Positions 50,767 to 58,765 of a stretch of DNA of 64,000 nt are shown here, piece after piece. Source of the stretch: Phyllobacterium sp. 21LDTY02-6 (GTDB lineage: Bacteria; Pseudomonadota; Alphaproteobacteria; Rhizobiales; Rhizobiaceae); NCBI RefSeq assembly GCF_023554255.2, contig NZ_JAMJWD020000005.1, forward strand, positions 310,001 through 374,000, in the 5' to 3' direction. Under the pieces are notes generated by a model. That model was not told the DNA's origin. It was given only the letters and a program-made list of their open reading frames with translations, and made no database searches. The position numbers were made by a program, and so were the translations under genes. Each line of letters opens with the position of its first letter. Position 1 is the stretch's first letter.

Positions 50767-52317
50767 ATGAAAAAGCACCATCTCCGCAAAAATATCCTCG
50801 CGCTGCTGGCAGCCGTGGCCGTCGGCACTGGATTGAGCATCTCCATCGCCGCCGCTGCAGACCTGATCGTAGCACGTGCCGTCGATGCCGACAGTCTCGA
50901 TCCCGACAAGACCAGTACGACCCAGTCGCTGCAGATGACCAACCTGATTTTTGACACGATGCTGACCATGGACAAGAACGGCTCTTTGCATCCGGGCCTA
51001 GCAAGCGAGTGGTCCGTTGCGGAGGATGGCAAAACCTATACCTTCACCATCCGCGACGGAGTGAAGTGTCATGACGGTAGCGTCTTCGACGCTTCCGGTG
51101 CCAAGGCGAGAATTGATCGTGCTATCGACCCGGCTACCGTCAATCCGGACCGCTCCCTCTGGGGACCGATCACGGGCACGAGCGTGGAAGGCAAAGTGCT
51201 GAAAGTATCGTTGTCGGAACCCTATAGTCCCTTCCTGTCATTCCTGACCGGCATCCAGGCGGGCTTCGTCTGCCCATCCGCATTCGCTGGCGCCGATTTT
51301 AAGCCGATCGGAACTGGCCCCTTCAAGTTCGTCAGCTGGACGCGAAACGATAACCTCCAGCTCGAGGCCAATGCCGAATACCAGAACTTTAATCCGCTCA
51401 TAGAGAACCCGGGCAAGCCACATATCGACAAGCTGACATTCAAGGTAATTCCTGAAGCGGTTGCCCGCATGGCGGCATTGCGTTCCGGCGAGGCCGATGT
51501 CGTTGAGCCTTCATTGGAGGAAACGACGGATCTGAAGAGTGACAGCAACTTCAAAATCTATGCCGCTGAGCTTTCAGGCCAGCAGGTGCTGGCTGCTTTC
51601 TCTTGGAAGATCAAACCGCTGGATAACCCGGAAATTCGAAAGGCCATCGGTATGGCGATGAATCGCGATGCCTATGCCAACATCGCGTTCGAAGGTTTGG
51701 TCAACACCTCCAATTGCCCCGTCGCACCGAAGCTGTTTGCGACGGATGACGAATTGTGCGCCACCTGGGGGGCGGAATACGATCCTGACGGCGCCAAACT
51801 GATCATGGAGAACGCCGGCTTTACGGCCGAAAATCCGCTTAAGATCAAGATAATTGCTCACAAATTGTCAGGCTGGGACCAGATGCATCAGATCATGCAG
51901 CAGGATCTGGCTGCCATCAATGTCCAGGCGGAAATCGAAACGCGTGAGGTGGCATCCCACTTCGATCACATGACAAACGAGAACGAGCGCACTGACGGAG
52001 CCCCCTTCGTCTGGACGATGGGCATGTCGGGTGTCGATCCAGACTATCTCAACCTCCTGTGGAAGCGCCCTGGCTTCGTCAATATGGGCTTGAATGAACA
52101 AGTCGACGCCATGCTAGACGAGCAGCGCAGACTGTCGGGTGACGCTCGCGCCGCCAAGATCCATGAAATTGAGAAGTACCTGATACAGAATACCTACACG
52201 GTTCCACTACTGTCTCCAGGCTGGAATTGGCTCATGGCTTCGAGCGCAAAAGTCGAAGGCTTCAAGCTGGGGTTCATGGTATCGCTCCTGTTCAATGACG
52301 TTACCCTGAAGCAATAA
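50767..52317 (+). CDS. dipeptide-type ABC transporter substrate-binding protein
   Basis: A 516-residue periplasmic receptor of family 5 (DppA/OppA/NikA). The ATG at 50767, rather than upstream in-frame starts overlapping the amidase, directly opens a basic signal peptide (residues 1-30, ending IAAAA). Family segments are LDPDKTSTTQSLQMTNLIFDTML, WSVAEDGKTYTFTIRDGVKCHDG and GTGPFKFVSW. It feeds the DppBCDF-like complex encoded downstream. The ligand could be an amide cleaved by the upstream amidase. Confidence 0.93.
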   Translation: MKKHHLRKNILALLAAVAVGTGLSISIAAAADLIVARAVDADSLDPDKTSTTQSLQMTNLIFDTMLTMDKNGSLHPGLASEWSVAEDGKTYTFTIRDGVKCHDGSVFDASGAKARIDRAIDPATVNPDRSLWGPITGTSVEGKVLKVSLSEPYSPFLSFLTGIQAGFVCPSAFAGADFKPIGTGPFKFVSWTRNDNLQLEANAEYQNFNPLIENPGKPHIDKLTFKVIPEAVARMAALRSGEADVVEPSLEETTDLKSDSNFKIYAAELSGQQVLAAFSWKIKPLDNPEIRKAIGMAMNRDAYANIAFEGLVNTSNCPVAPKLFATDDELCATWGAEYDPDGAKLIMENAGFTAENPLKIKIIAHKLSGWDQMHQIMQQDLAAINVQAEIETREVASHFDHMTNENERTDGAPFVWTMGMSGVDPDYLNLLWKRPGFVNMGLNEQVDAMLDEQRRLSGDARAAKIHEIEKYLIQNTYTVPLLSPGWNWLMASSAKVEGFKLGFMVSLLFNDVTLKQ

Positions 52318-52377
52318 CGGGGTTTCCGGCCGACCTGTCCCCATCAGATAGGGCGGCCACTGACAGGAGGGGTTCCG

Positions 52378-53301
52378 ATGCTGTTTCTGATTTCAAAGCG
52401 AGTTCTTGCCGCATGCGGCACCGTCATAGCGGTGATCATGCTGTCCGGCACGCTCATCCATTTGGTACCGGGCGATCCAGTGACAGCCATGATGGCGCAG
52501 TCTGTTTCTGCGACACCGGAGGCAATGGCGGAGATGCGCGCCAAACTCGGGCTCGATCTTCCAATTTGGCAGCAGGTGTTGCTCTATCTGGGCCAGGTTC
52601 TGCAAGGCGATCTCGGTACGACGATTCGCGGCAACGAATCCGTCGCCACGTTGCTTCTGCAGCGTTTGCCTAACACCTTTGCGCTTGCCGTGTCGGGTCT
52701 CGGTGTGGCCCTGGCGATCGGCATCCCGCTCGGCTTTCTGGCGGCTGTCAATCGCGGCCGGATCGCGGATACCGCAGTCATGATTGTAGCCGTTCTTGGC
52801 GTGTCGATCCCGGCCTTCTGGCTCGGTCTTATTATGATGCAAGTCTTTTCGCTTAAGCTCGGCTGGCTACCTGTCGCGGGATCGAGTTGGCGCAACATCA
52901 TCCTGCCAGCCCTGACGCTCGGCCTGACCTATTGCGCACTTGTCGCCCGCATGACTCGGTCGGCTCTGATAGAAGTGCTGAACGAAGACTATATCCGCAC
53001 GGCCCGGGCCAAGGGACTGCGTGAGCATGAAGTGCTGCTGGTTCATGCGCTCCGGCCAGCGCTGATCAGTATTGTGACGGTAGTCGGTCTCGTCTTTGCC
53101 TATCTTCTCGGCGGCCAGGTAATCATCGAGAACGTTTTCTCCTGGAACGGTATCGGTCGTCTCGCCATCCAGGCTATGCTTGAGCGCGATTATCCGATGA
53201 TCCAGGGCTTTATCGTTGTCTTCGCCATCTCGGTAGTCATCGTCTCGATGCTGATCGACATTGTTTACGGCTTTCTGGATCCACGCATGAGGCACAGATG
53301 A
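52378..53301 (+). CDS. dipeptide-type ABC transporter permease (DppB class)
   Basis: A 307-residue inner-membrane permease with six predicted membrane segments. It has the N-terminal Dpp/Opp block (LIHLVPGDPVTAMM), GLDLPIWQQVLLYL, and the EAA-type loop YIRTARAKGLREHEVLLVHALRPA. The ATG at 52378 follows GGAGGGGTTCCG. It overlaps the next permease by four bases (ATGA), a sign of translational coupling. Confidence 0.94.
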   Translation: MLFLISKRVLAACGTVIAVIMLSGTLIHLVPGDPVTAMMAQSVSATPEAMAEMRAKLGLDLPIWQQVLLYLGQVLQGDLGTTIRGNESVATLLLQRLPNTFALAVSGLGVALAIGIPLGFLAAVNRGRIADTAVMIVAVLGVSIPAFWLGLIMMQVFSLKLGWLPVAGSSWRNIILPALTLGLTYCALVARMTRSALIEVLNEDYIRTARAKGLREHEVLLVHALRPALISIVTVVGLVFAYLLGGQVIIENVFSWNGIGRLAIQAMLERDYPMIQGFIVVFAISVVIVSMLIDIVYGFLDPRMRHR

Positions 53302-54146
53302 CCAGCACGATACAGACCTCCGTACAGCGCCGGCACCTGCCATTCAGCGTCGCTCTTGGCCTCGGGCTTGCAATAGTCATCATTATGGCGTCGTTGCTGT
53401 CGCCATATTTAATGCCCTTCGATCCTATGCGGATGGCGGCTGGGCCGCGGCTTACGGCGCCATCCATGAAATATCTGTTCGGTACGGACGAGTTTGGCCG
53501 CGATCTTTTTAGTCGCGTCCTCATCGGCGGGCGCTTGTCGCTGGGTATCGGCATCACAGCTGTGGTGAGCGGTCTCCTTGTCGGCGGACTTGTCGGGCTG
53601 TTCGCGGCCTTTTCCGGCCGAACTATCGAGACCGTGCTCCTGCGGCTGATCGATGTGCTCTATTCCTTTCCGGACACGCTGATAGCGTTGGCGCTCGTTG
53701 CCTTCCTGGGGCCGGGTATTGGGAACGCAACGCTCGCCATTGCCATCAGTCTCGTTCCCTTTTACGCCCGCGTGACCTACGGGCTGGCGGCGGCTGAACG
53801 AGCCAAACCTTATATCGAGGCAGCGCGGCTTGCCCGCATCCGCTCGGGTCGCTTGGTGCGGGTGCATGTGATGCCGAATATCACCCAAAGCCTGATCGTG
53901 ATGGGAACGCTCGGATTTTCCTCTGCCATTCTGTCGGCTAGCGGCCTTTCGTTTCTCGGTCTCGGTGTTCAACCACCATCGCCGGAATGGGGAGCGATCC
54001 TTGCCGCAGGCCGCAATTATATAACCAAGGCGCCTTGGATCCTGATCTTCCCGGGTCTCGCCATCTGCCTGACCGTTCTCTCCTTCAACCTGATCGGTGA
54101 CAGCCTGCGCGACATTGTCGATCCCCGTCGAAAGGGTCGGTCATGA
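53298..54146 (+). CDS. dipeptide-type ABC transporter permease (DppC class)
   Basis: A 282-residue inner-membrane permease, second of the heterodimer. It has the DppC block FGTDEFGRDLFSRVLIGGRLSLGIG near residues 55-80, a basic EAA loop (PYIEAARLARIRSGRLVRVHVMPN) and the SGLSFLGLGVQPPSPEWG segment that defines the class. Its stop overlaps the ATPase start by four bases. Confidence 0.94.
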   Translation: MTSTIQTSVQRRHLPFSVALGLGLAIVIIMASLLSPYLMPFDPMRMAAGPRLTAPSMKYLFGTDEFGRDLFSRVLIGGRLSLGIGITAVVSGLLVGGLVGLFAAFSGRTIETVLLRLIDVLYSFPDTLIALALVAFLGPGIGNATLAIAISLVPFYARVTYGLAAAERAKPYIEAARLARIRSGRLVRVHVMPNITQSLIVMGTLGFSSAILSASGLSFLGLGVQPPSPEWGAILAAGRNYITKAPWILIFPGLAICLTVLSFNLIGDSLRDIVDPRRKGRS

Positions 54147-54976
54147 GCGCTCCCTATCTCAGCGTCAGGAACCTATCGGTCACATTTCCGACCAAGGCAG
54201 GCACTTTCCACGCGATCGACGATATTAGCTTTGACCTTGCCCGCGGGGAGATTCTCGCGCTCGTTGGAGAATCAGGCAGCGGCAAAAGCATGACTTCGCT
54301 GTCAATCATGCACCTTCTTCCCGAGGCGGCCGAGATGAGCGGCCGTATCGAGATCGACGGACGGGATATCTCCGCTCTCGGTCGCCGGGAGATCGAGGAT
54401 GTGCGCGGGGCAAAGGTCGGTATGATTTTCCAGGAGCCGATGACATCGCTTAATCCGGTCCTGACGATTGCGCGCCAGATGACCGAGGGGCCGGTGCGCC
54501 ACAACGGCGTCTCCCGGCGGGACGCGTTGGCTACGGCACGCACCTGCTTGGAAGATGTGGGCATTGCGGAACCGGATCGAGTGCTGGCGCAATATCCGCA
54601 TCAGCTCTCGGGTGGCATGCGCCAGCGTGTCATGATCGCGGCGTCACTTGCGCTGCAGCCTGGTATTTTGATCGCGGACGAACCGACGACGGCGCTCGAC
54701 GTCACCGTGCAGTCGCAGGTGCTCGATCTGCTGGTTGATCTGAAAGCACGGCTCGGATCGGGAATACTGCTGATCACCCACGATATCGGGGTGGTCGCCG
54801 AAACCGCTGATCGCGTCGCCGTCATGCGCGGCGGGCGTATCCTTGAGATGGGGGCGGTCGATAACGTGTTGGGCGTTCCGCAACATGATTACACCAAAGC
54901 GCTGCTCGCCTCGCACCTGACGGTGGAAAAAGGCCTGATGCAGCGCGGTGCGCAATGCGAAAGGGCACGGCAATGA
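54143..54976 (+). CDS. dipeptide-type ABC transporter ATPase (DppD class)
   Basis: A 277-residue ATP-binding subunit. Walker A is GESGSGKSMT, the Q-loop FQEPMTSLNPV, signature LSGGMRQRVMIAASL, Walker B ILIADEPTTALDV, and the switch His is in ITHDIG. DppD proteins usually run to about 320 residues with a C-terminal Cys-rich oligopeptide extension (often FeS-binding); here the chain stops soon after the ATPase core, so the extension is missing or minimal. It overlaps the next ATPase by four bases. Confidence 0.93.
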   Translation: MSAPYLSVRNLSVTFPTKAGTFHAIDDISFDLARGEILALVGESGSGKSMTSLSIMHLLPEAAEMSGRIEIDGRDISALGRREIEDVRGAKVGMIFQEPMTSLNPVLTIARQMTEGPVRHNGVSRRDALATARTCLEDVGIAEPDRVLAQYPHQLSGGMRQRVMIAASLALQPGILIADEPTTALDVTVQSQVLDLLVDLKARLGSGILLITHDIGVVAETADRVAVMRGGRILEMGAVDNVLGVPQHDYTKALLASHLTVEKGLMQRGAQCERARQ

Positions 54977-55860
54977 CATCCAAACCGTTGCTGAGGGTTG
55001 AGGGGCTGCGGAAGTCCTTCTCGGCAAACCGGCACACAGTGCATGCACTCAACGGCGTTTCCCTTGCGCTCGAACAAGGCGAGACGCTTGGGATCATCGG
55101 CGAGAGTGGGTCGGGCAAGTCTACACTCGGGCGGATTGCCGTTGGACTGGAAACGCCGACTGCGGGGGAATTGCATGTCGAAGGCATGCGCATCGATACG
55201 ATGTCGCCGCGCTTGCGCCGCGATAAATTGCGGCGGTGTCAGATGATCTTTCAGGACCCGTATTCGTCGCTCAATCCGAGATTGCCTGTGGGCCGACAGA
55301 TTGGCGAAGGTCTTTTCGCACGGGGCGAAAGCGACTGGCGGGCGATCGACGCTACGGTCGCCGATCTCCTCGATCGCGTAGGGCTGAAGCGGGAGTTCGC
55401 CAAGCGCTATCCGCATGAATTCTCCGGAGGCCAGCGTCAGCGCATCGCCATAGCCCGGGCGCTGGCGCCCGATCCGCACATAGTGGTTGCCGATGAGCCT
55501 GTATCTGCCCTCGACGTCAGCATACAGGCACAGATTCTTGATCTACTTGCCGAACTGAAGAAGCAGGGAGACCTTTCTTATATCTTCATTTCGCACGACA
55601 TGGCTGTAGTTGCTCGTCTCTGTGATCGCGTGGCAGTTATGCACCGTGGGCGGATCGTCGAATGCGGCTCAGTCAGCGCCATTATCGAGAATCCACAGCA
55701 TCCATACACACGTAACCTGCTCGATGCAGTGCCGCGCTTTGGCCGGCGGCGGACTGGGCAGAAACCAGTTGTCGTCCGCCTGCCGCTGCACAATGACGGC
55801 GATTGCTTCATTGATGTGGGGGAGGGGCATGTCGTGCTCCAATCCGCCAGCAGTGAATAA
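54973..55860 (+). CDS. dipeptide-type ABC transporter ATPase (DppF class)
   Basis: A 295-residue second ATP-binding subunit. Walker A is [12 protein letters not shown], the Q-loop FQDPYSSLNPR, signature FSGGQRQRIAIARAL, Walker B VADEPVSALDV, and the switch His is in ISHDM. The ATG at 54973 overlaps the upstream stop (ATGA). It ends the amidase-transporter operon, with an unusual tail in place of the common CPxCRP-type extension. Downstream DNA is decayed. Confidence 0.93.
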   Translation: MTSKPLLRVEGLRKSFSANRHTVHALNGVSLALEQGETLGIIGESGSGKSTLGRIAVGLETPTAGELHVEGMRIDTMSPRLRRDKLRRCQMIFQDPYSSLNPRLPVGRQIGEGLFARGESDWRAIDATVADLLDRVGLKREFAKRYPHEFSGGQRQRIAIARALAPDPHIVVADEPVSALDVSIQAQILDLLAELKKQGDLSYIFISHDMAVVARLCDRVAVMHRGRIVECGSVSAIIENPQHPYTRNLLDAVPRFGRRRTGQKPVVVRLPLHNDGDCFIDVGEGHVVLQSASSE

Positions 55861-56007
55861 TGAGGCTGTCGAGCCACAGGCTGGCTGGACACAAGGTTAG
55901 CTCATATTCGCCAGGCCACGGCCTTTGTTGTTCGGCAGCATTGTCGGGCATCTCAGCATCGCTCCACACCGAAACACGAATAGCGAGAGCTCTCTCGCCG
56001 TTTACCG

Positions 56008-56216
56008 TCAGCGCGTTGAAATCAGTTCCCGAAATTCGGCTAGGTCGCGATTGAACCGTTGCGCTTCCTCCAAGAATGGCGTGCATGTCCGGAGTCGGCA
56101 TAGATTTGCTGGCGATTTGCCGGGTTGAGTGCCTTTGCGCGTTCAAGGCTCGGCCGCATCAAGACCAGGTCATCCGTTTCATCTTCGCGAATATCTGCCC
56201 TCGTCAAAGGTCCGCC
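56008..56216 (-). pseudogene. C-terminal remnant of an alpha/beta-hydrolase gene
   Basis: Reading the minus strand down from about 56216, one frame gives SLERAKALNPANRQQIYADSGHA. After removal of a two-base insertion near 56085 it continues as PFLEEAQRFNRDLAEF and ends at TGA (56008-56010). GHAPFLEE-x-x-RFN is the catalytic-His tail of alpha/beta hydrolases. The upstream part is gone, replaced by the transposase remnant next to it. Confidence 0.6.
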
Positions 56217-56237
56217 CTAGTCTTGCTGCCTGATATC

Positions 56238-56520
56238 CTAGGTGCTTAGTTCCGGCATTTGATGGGTTGGATCAAGTGTGAATGTTTCTGGCTCTTTTTG
56301 TCCAACATTTGCAGATATGTTCGTAAGGTGTGAGTCCTTTGAGGGTCTTGAGGCGACGCCTAAAGTTGTAGGCGGTAATGAAGTCAGCGACGTGCTGGCG
56401 GAGTTGATCATGGCTTTCATAATAATAGCGTTTGACTGTTGCATGCTTGAGGGTCCGATTCATTCGTTCGACCTGCCATTGGTCCAGGGATGTTTCGGCT
56501 TGGACACGTCAAGGGTTTGG
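56238..56520 (-). pseudogene. IS481-family transposase remnant (frameshifted)
   Basis: The minus strand encodes the C-terminal end of a DDE transposase: PKHPWTNG, then a one-base deletion near 56475, then QVERMNRTLKHATVKRYYY, DFITAYNFRRRLKTLKGLTP, an extra A in the T-run at 56295-56299, and finally EPETFTLDPTHQMP to TAG at 56238. The HPWTNGQVERMNR-type block and the AYNF-x-RRLKTLKGLTPYE block identify IS481-like elements. The N-terminal two-thirds is missing. Confidence 0.75.
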
Positions 56521-56583
56521 ATCCATCGGATCCTTACAGCAATTTCTGTCGGTCCTCTCCGCGGGAGAAGCGTATTCGGCAGA

Positions 56584-57372
56584 TTAGAACACTTTCATGC
56601 CAAGGGCATTCGATATGTTCCTCGCTGCAGCCAGCAACATTTCTTGGGCGGTATCGATGGGAACGTACATAGCTTTCTGAGTCAAAAACAGCATGGTTAA
56701 TGATGCCTGCACCTGACCGGTCAAATCGAAAACTGGCGCACCGATGTTTGTTACTCCGTCGATCGTCGTACTCGCCTCGCGAACAAAGCCTGCCTTGCGG
56801 ACTTCATCGAGCCTTCCGGGAATGCCACGCTGGGCGGCGAAACTCATATTACTGGGAGACAGCTGTCCGAGCCAGCGCTCCCGTGAGCTATCATCTTCGA
56901 AGGCTAGCAGAACTAAACCTGACGTCGTCTCAAGAACCGGGATAAGCGCGCCTAGTCTAGCTCCGATACCGATGGGCAGCGGTGAGCTAACTTGCCCAAT
57001 AATAAGCGCGTTCATATTGTTTCGGACGGCGAGGTGGCAAGATTGGCCAGTTTGATCTGCCAATGAGCGCATAATCGGTAATGCTTCCAGGAGCAGGCGC
57101 TCGACTGGAGGGTGCCTGTATGCCAACTCAAAAAATTTGTCTGAGAGAATGTACTTTCCATCCTCCCGCAAGAGATATCCTCTCTCCTCAAGTGTTACGA
57201 GGACGCGAAAGACTTCCGTTACATTGCGTCCGAGTGCCTTGGCGAGTTCTTGCTGTGTTAGGCCTGCCTCAGTTTTGCTAAGGAGTTCCAGGACATCCAA
57301 GGCTTTATCTGAAGCGGGCGACGTATATTTTCTGGTCGTCGACCCAACGCTATCATTCATTTTCTTGTGCAT
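56584..57372 (-). CDS. IclR-family transcriptional regulator
   Basis: A 262-residue regulator with an N-terminal winged helix (TQQELAKALGRNVTEVFRVLVTLEERGYLLRE) and a C-terminal GAF-like IclR effector domain (about residues 85-255), including GIGARLGALIPVLETTSGLVLLAF. The ATG at 57372 is chosen since it gives the usual family length; an in-frame ATG further upstream would add about 28 residues without homology. It lies downstream of and codirectional with the CoA-ligase operon and probably regulates it; 411 bp separate it from the DapA-like gene. Confidence 0.9.
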   Translation of the reverse strand: MHKKMNDSVGSTTRKYTSPASDKALDVLELLSKTEAGLTQQELAKALGRNVTEVFRVLVTLEERGYLLREDGKYILSDKFFELAYRHPPVERLLLEALPIMRSLADQTGQSCHLAVRNNMNALIIGQVSSPLPIGIGARLGALIPVLETTSGLVLLAFEDDSSRERWLGQLSPSNMSFAAQRGIPGRLDEVRKAGFVREASTTIDGVTNIGAPVFDLTGQVQASLTMLFLTQKAMYVPIDTAQEMLLAAARNISNALGMKVF

Positions 57373-57783
57373 TCTCGATCCGTCCTGTCGGTCACAACCC
57401 TGAAGTTGATGATCATAAGTCGATGTCATCTCATGATCATCCAGTTTGGGCAACATGCCGAGTCAACGACGTAGTTCCGAATACCAGCCGACCGAGGTTA
57501 ACGACATTTCCCCGATGCCTCATCGACCAGGTTAGTGCATTTTGCTTAAGAAATTAGGTTTCATTTTTAAAAATTGTTTTGTTAACCAGTGCTCGGCCTC
57601 GTTGGGAGTTGCAGGCGACGCTCTTAGAAATGAAATAGAGGATGATTAACGTCCCATCATTTCCATGTCCCGTTCGGCCGGCAACAGGTTATTCTCATTC
57701 GGTTCACGCGACCACTTCAGGGCACGCGGGCAGGCAAGTCCGCAGCGGAGTTCTTTGGCGTAGTATCTACTGGCTAAGCTAGT
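57373..57783. promoter_or_regulatory. intergenic region upstream of the IclR gene
   Basis: A 411-bp gap that should hold the IclR promoter and the 3' end of the upstream operon's transcript. It has an AT-rich patch around 57540-57590. I see no gene, clear dyad or terminator in it. Confidence 0.3.
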
Positions 57784-58713
57784 TCACTTCCCCCAACGCA
57801 GGACAAGCGGATTCAGTCGTCGAGCAAGTTCGATGAGACCTCTTCTGGTATCTTCGTGCACCGGAGCAAGCGGCGCCCGGACATGATCAGATTGAATGAC
57901 TCCACCTTCCTTCAGCAGGATTTTTGCAGTAGCGATGCTCGATTGGCGGTTCTCGTAATTGATCAGCGGAAGCCACGATTCATAGAGTTCCAGCGCCCGC
58001 CCGCGATCGCCTGTGAAGTAAGCATCGAGGATCGTTTTGATACCATCGGGATAACCACCACCCGTCATTGCTCCGGTGGCTCCGGCATCAAGATCCGCCA
58101 TCAGTGTGATCGCTTCCTCGCCATCCCACGGGCCAAGCACGGCATCACCGCCGATCGCGATCAGGTCACGGAGTTTGGAGGCAGCCTGCGCAACTTCAAT
58201 CTTGAAGTAGGAGACGTTGGGGATTTCTTTCGCCATTTTTGCAAGGAACGGGGCGGTCAGAATTGTACCCGATGCGGGAGCATCCTGGATCATGATCGGG
58301 ATTGAAATCGCGTCAGAGACAACCTGGAAGAATTTGAAGATGCCCGGCTCTGCGACCCTGAACGTAGCGCCGTGATAGGGGGGCATGATCATGACCATGG
58401 CCGCACCAGCATCTTGGGCGCGCTTGCTGCGCTCGGCGCAAATCTTGTTGGAGAAATGAGTCGTCGTAACAATAACAGGCACACGTCCGGCGACCTGTTC
58501 AAGTGCAACCTGCATGATGGTCTCCCGTTCGCTATCGGTCAGCGAAAACTGTTCCGAAAAATTTGCAAGTATGCACAGACCGTCCGACCCGGCATCAATC
58601 ATAAAGTCGATACAACGACGTTGGCCCTCGAGGTCGAGTGCTCCATCCTGGTTGAAGATGGTGGGGACGACAGGAAAAACGCCCTTGTAGGCTACTGAAG
58701 GACTGCTCGTCAC
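57784..58713 (-). CDS. DapA-superfamily aldolase/dehydratase
   Basis: A 309-residue TIM-barrel enzyme of the dihydrodipicolinate synthase/N-acetylneuraminate lyase superfamily. The Schiff-base Lys is in VSYFKIEVA. The usual GTTGE phosphate-site motif is replaced by LANFSEQF, and the Tyr of the YNVP motif is replaced (IQDAPASG), so it is not a true DapA. Sugar-acid dehydratases and aldolases such as 2-keto-3-deoxyarabonate dehydratase are candidates. The GTG at 58713 places the start at the normal distance before YKGVFPVVPT; a TTG at 58782 would overlap the upstream gene and has no ribosome site. Confidence 0.88.
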   Translation of the reverse strand: MTSSPSVAYKGVFPVVPTIFNQDGALDLEGQRRCIDFMIDAGSDGLCILANFSEQFSLTDSERETIMQVALEQVAGRVPVIVTTTHFSNKICAERSKRAQDAGAAMVMIMPPYHGATFRVAEPGIFKFFQVVSDAISIPIMIQDAPASGTILTAPFLAKMAKEIPNVSYFKIEVAQAASKLRDLIAIGGDAVLGPWDGEEAITLMADLDAGATGAMTGGGYPDGIKTILDAYFTGDRGRALELYESWLPLINYENRQSSIATAKILLKEGGVIQSDHVRAPLAPVHEDTRRGLIELARRLNPLVLRWGK

Positions 58714-58765
58714 ATGATATCCAGTTCTGTTTGGTGCTTGTTGCAGGCTGAAGAGGTTTGACTGA

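Noticed and set aside
54143-55860. Truncation of the two Dpp-type ATPases as pseudogenes
   Set aside because: Both keep all nucleotide-binding motifs and end at coupled or clean stops. The short C-termini look like family variation.
55861-56007. Small genes in the 147 bp after the dipeptide transporter
   Set aside because: Open frames exist on both strands but have no ribosome site or homology; the adjacent DNA is clearly decayed.
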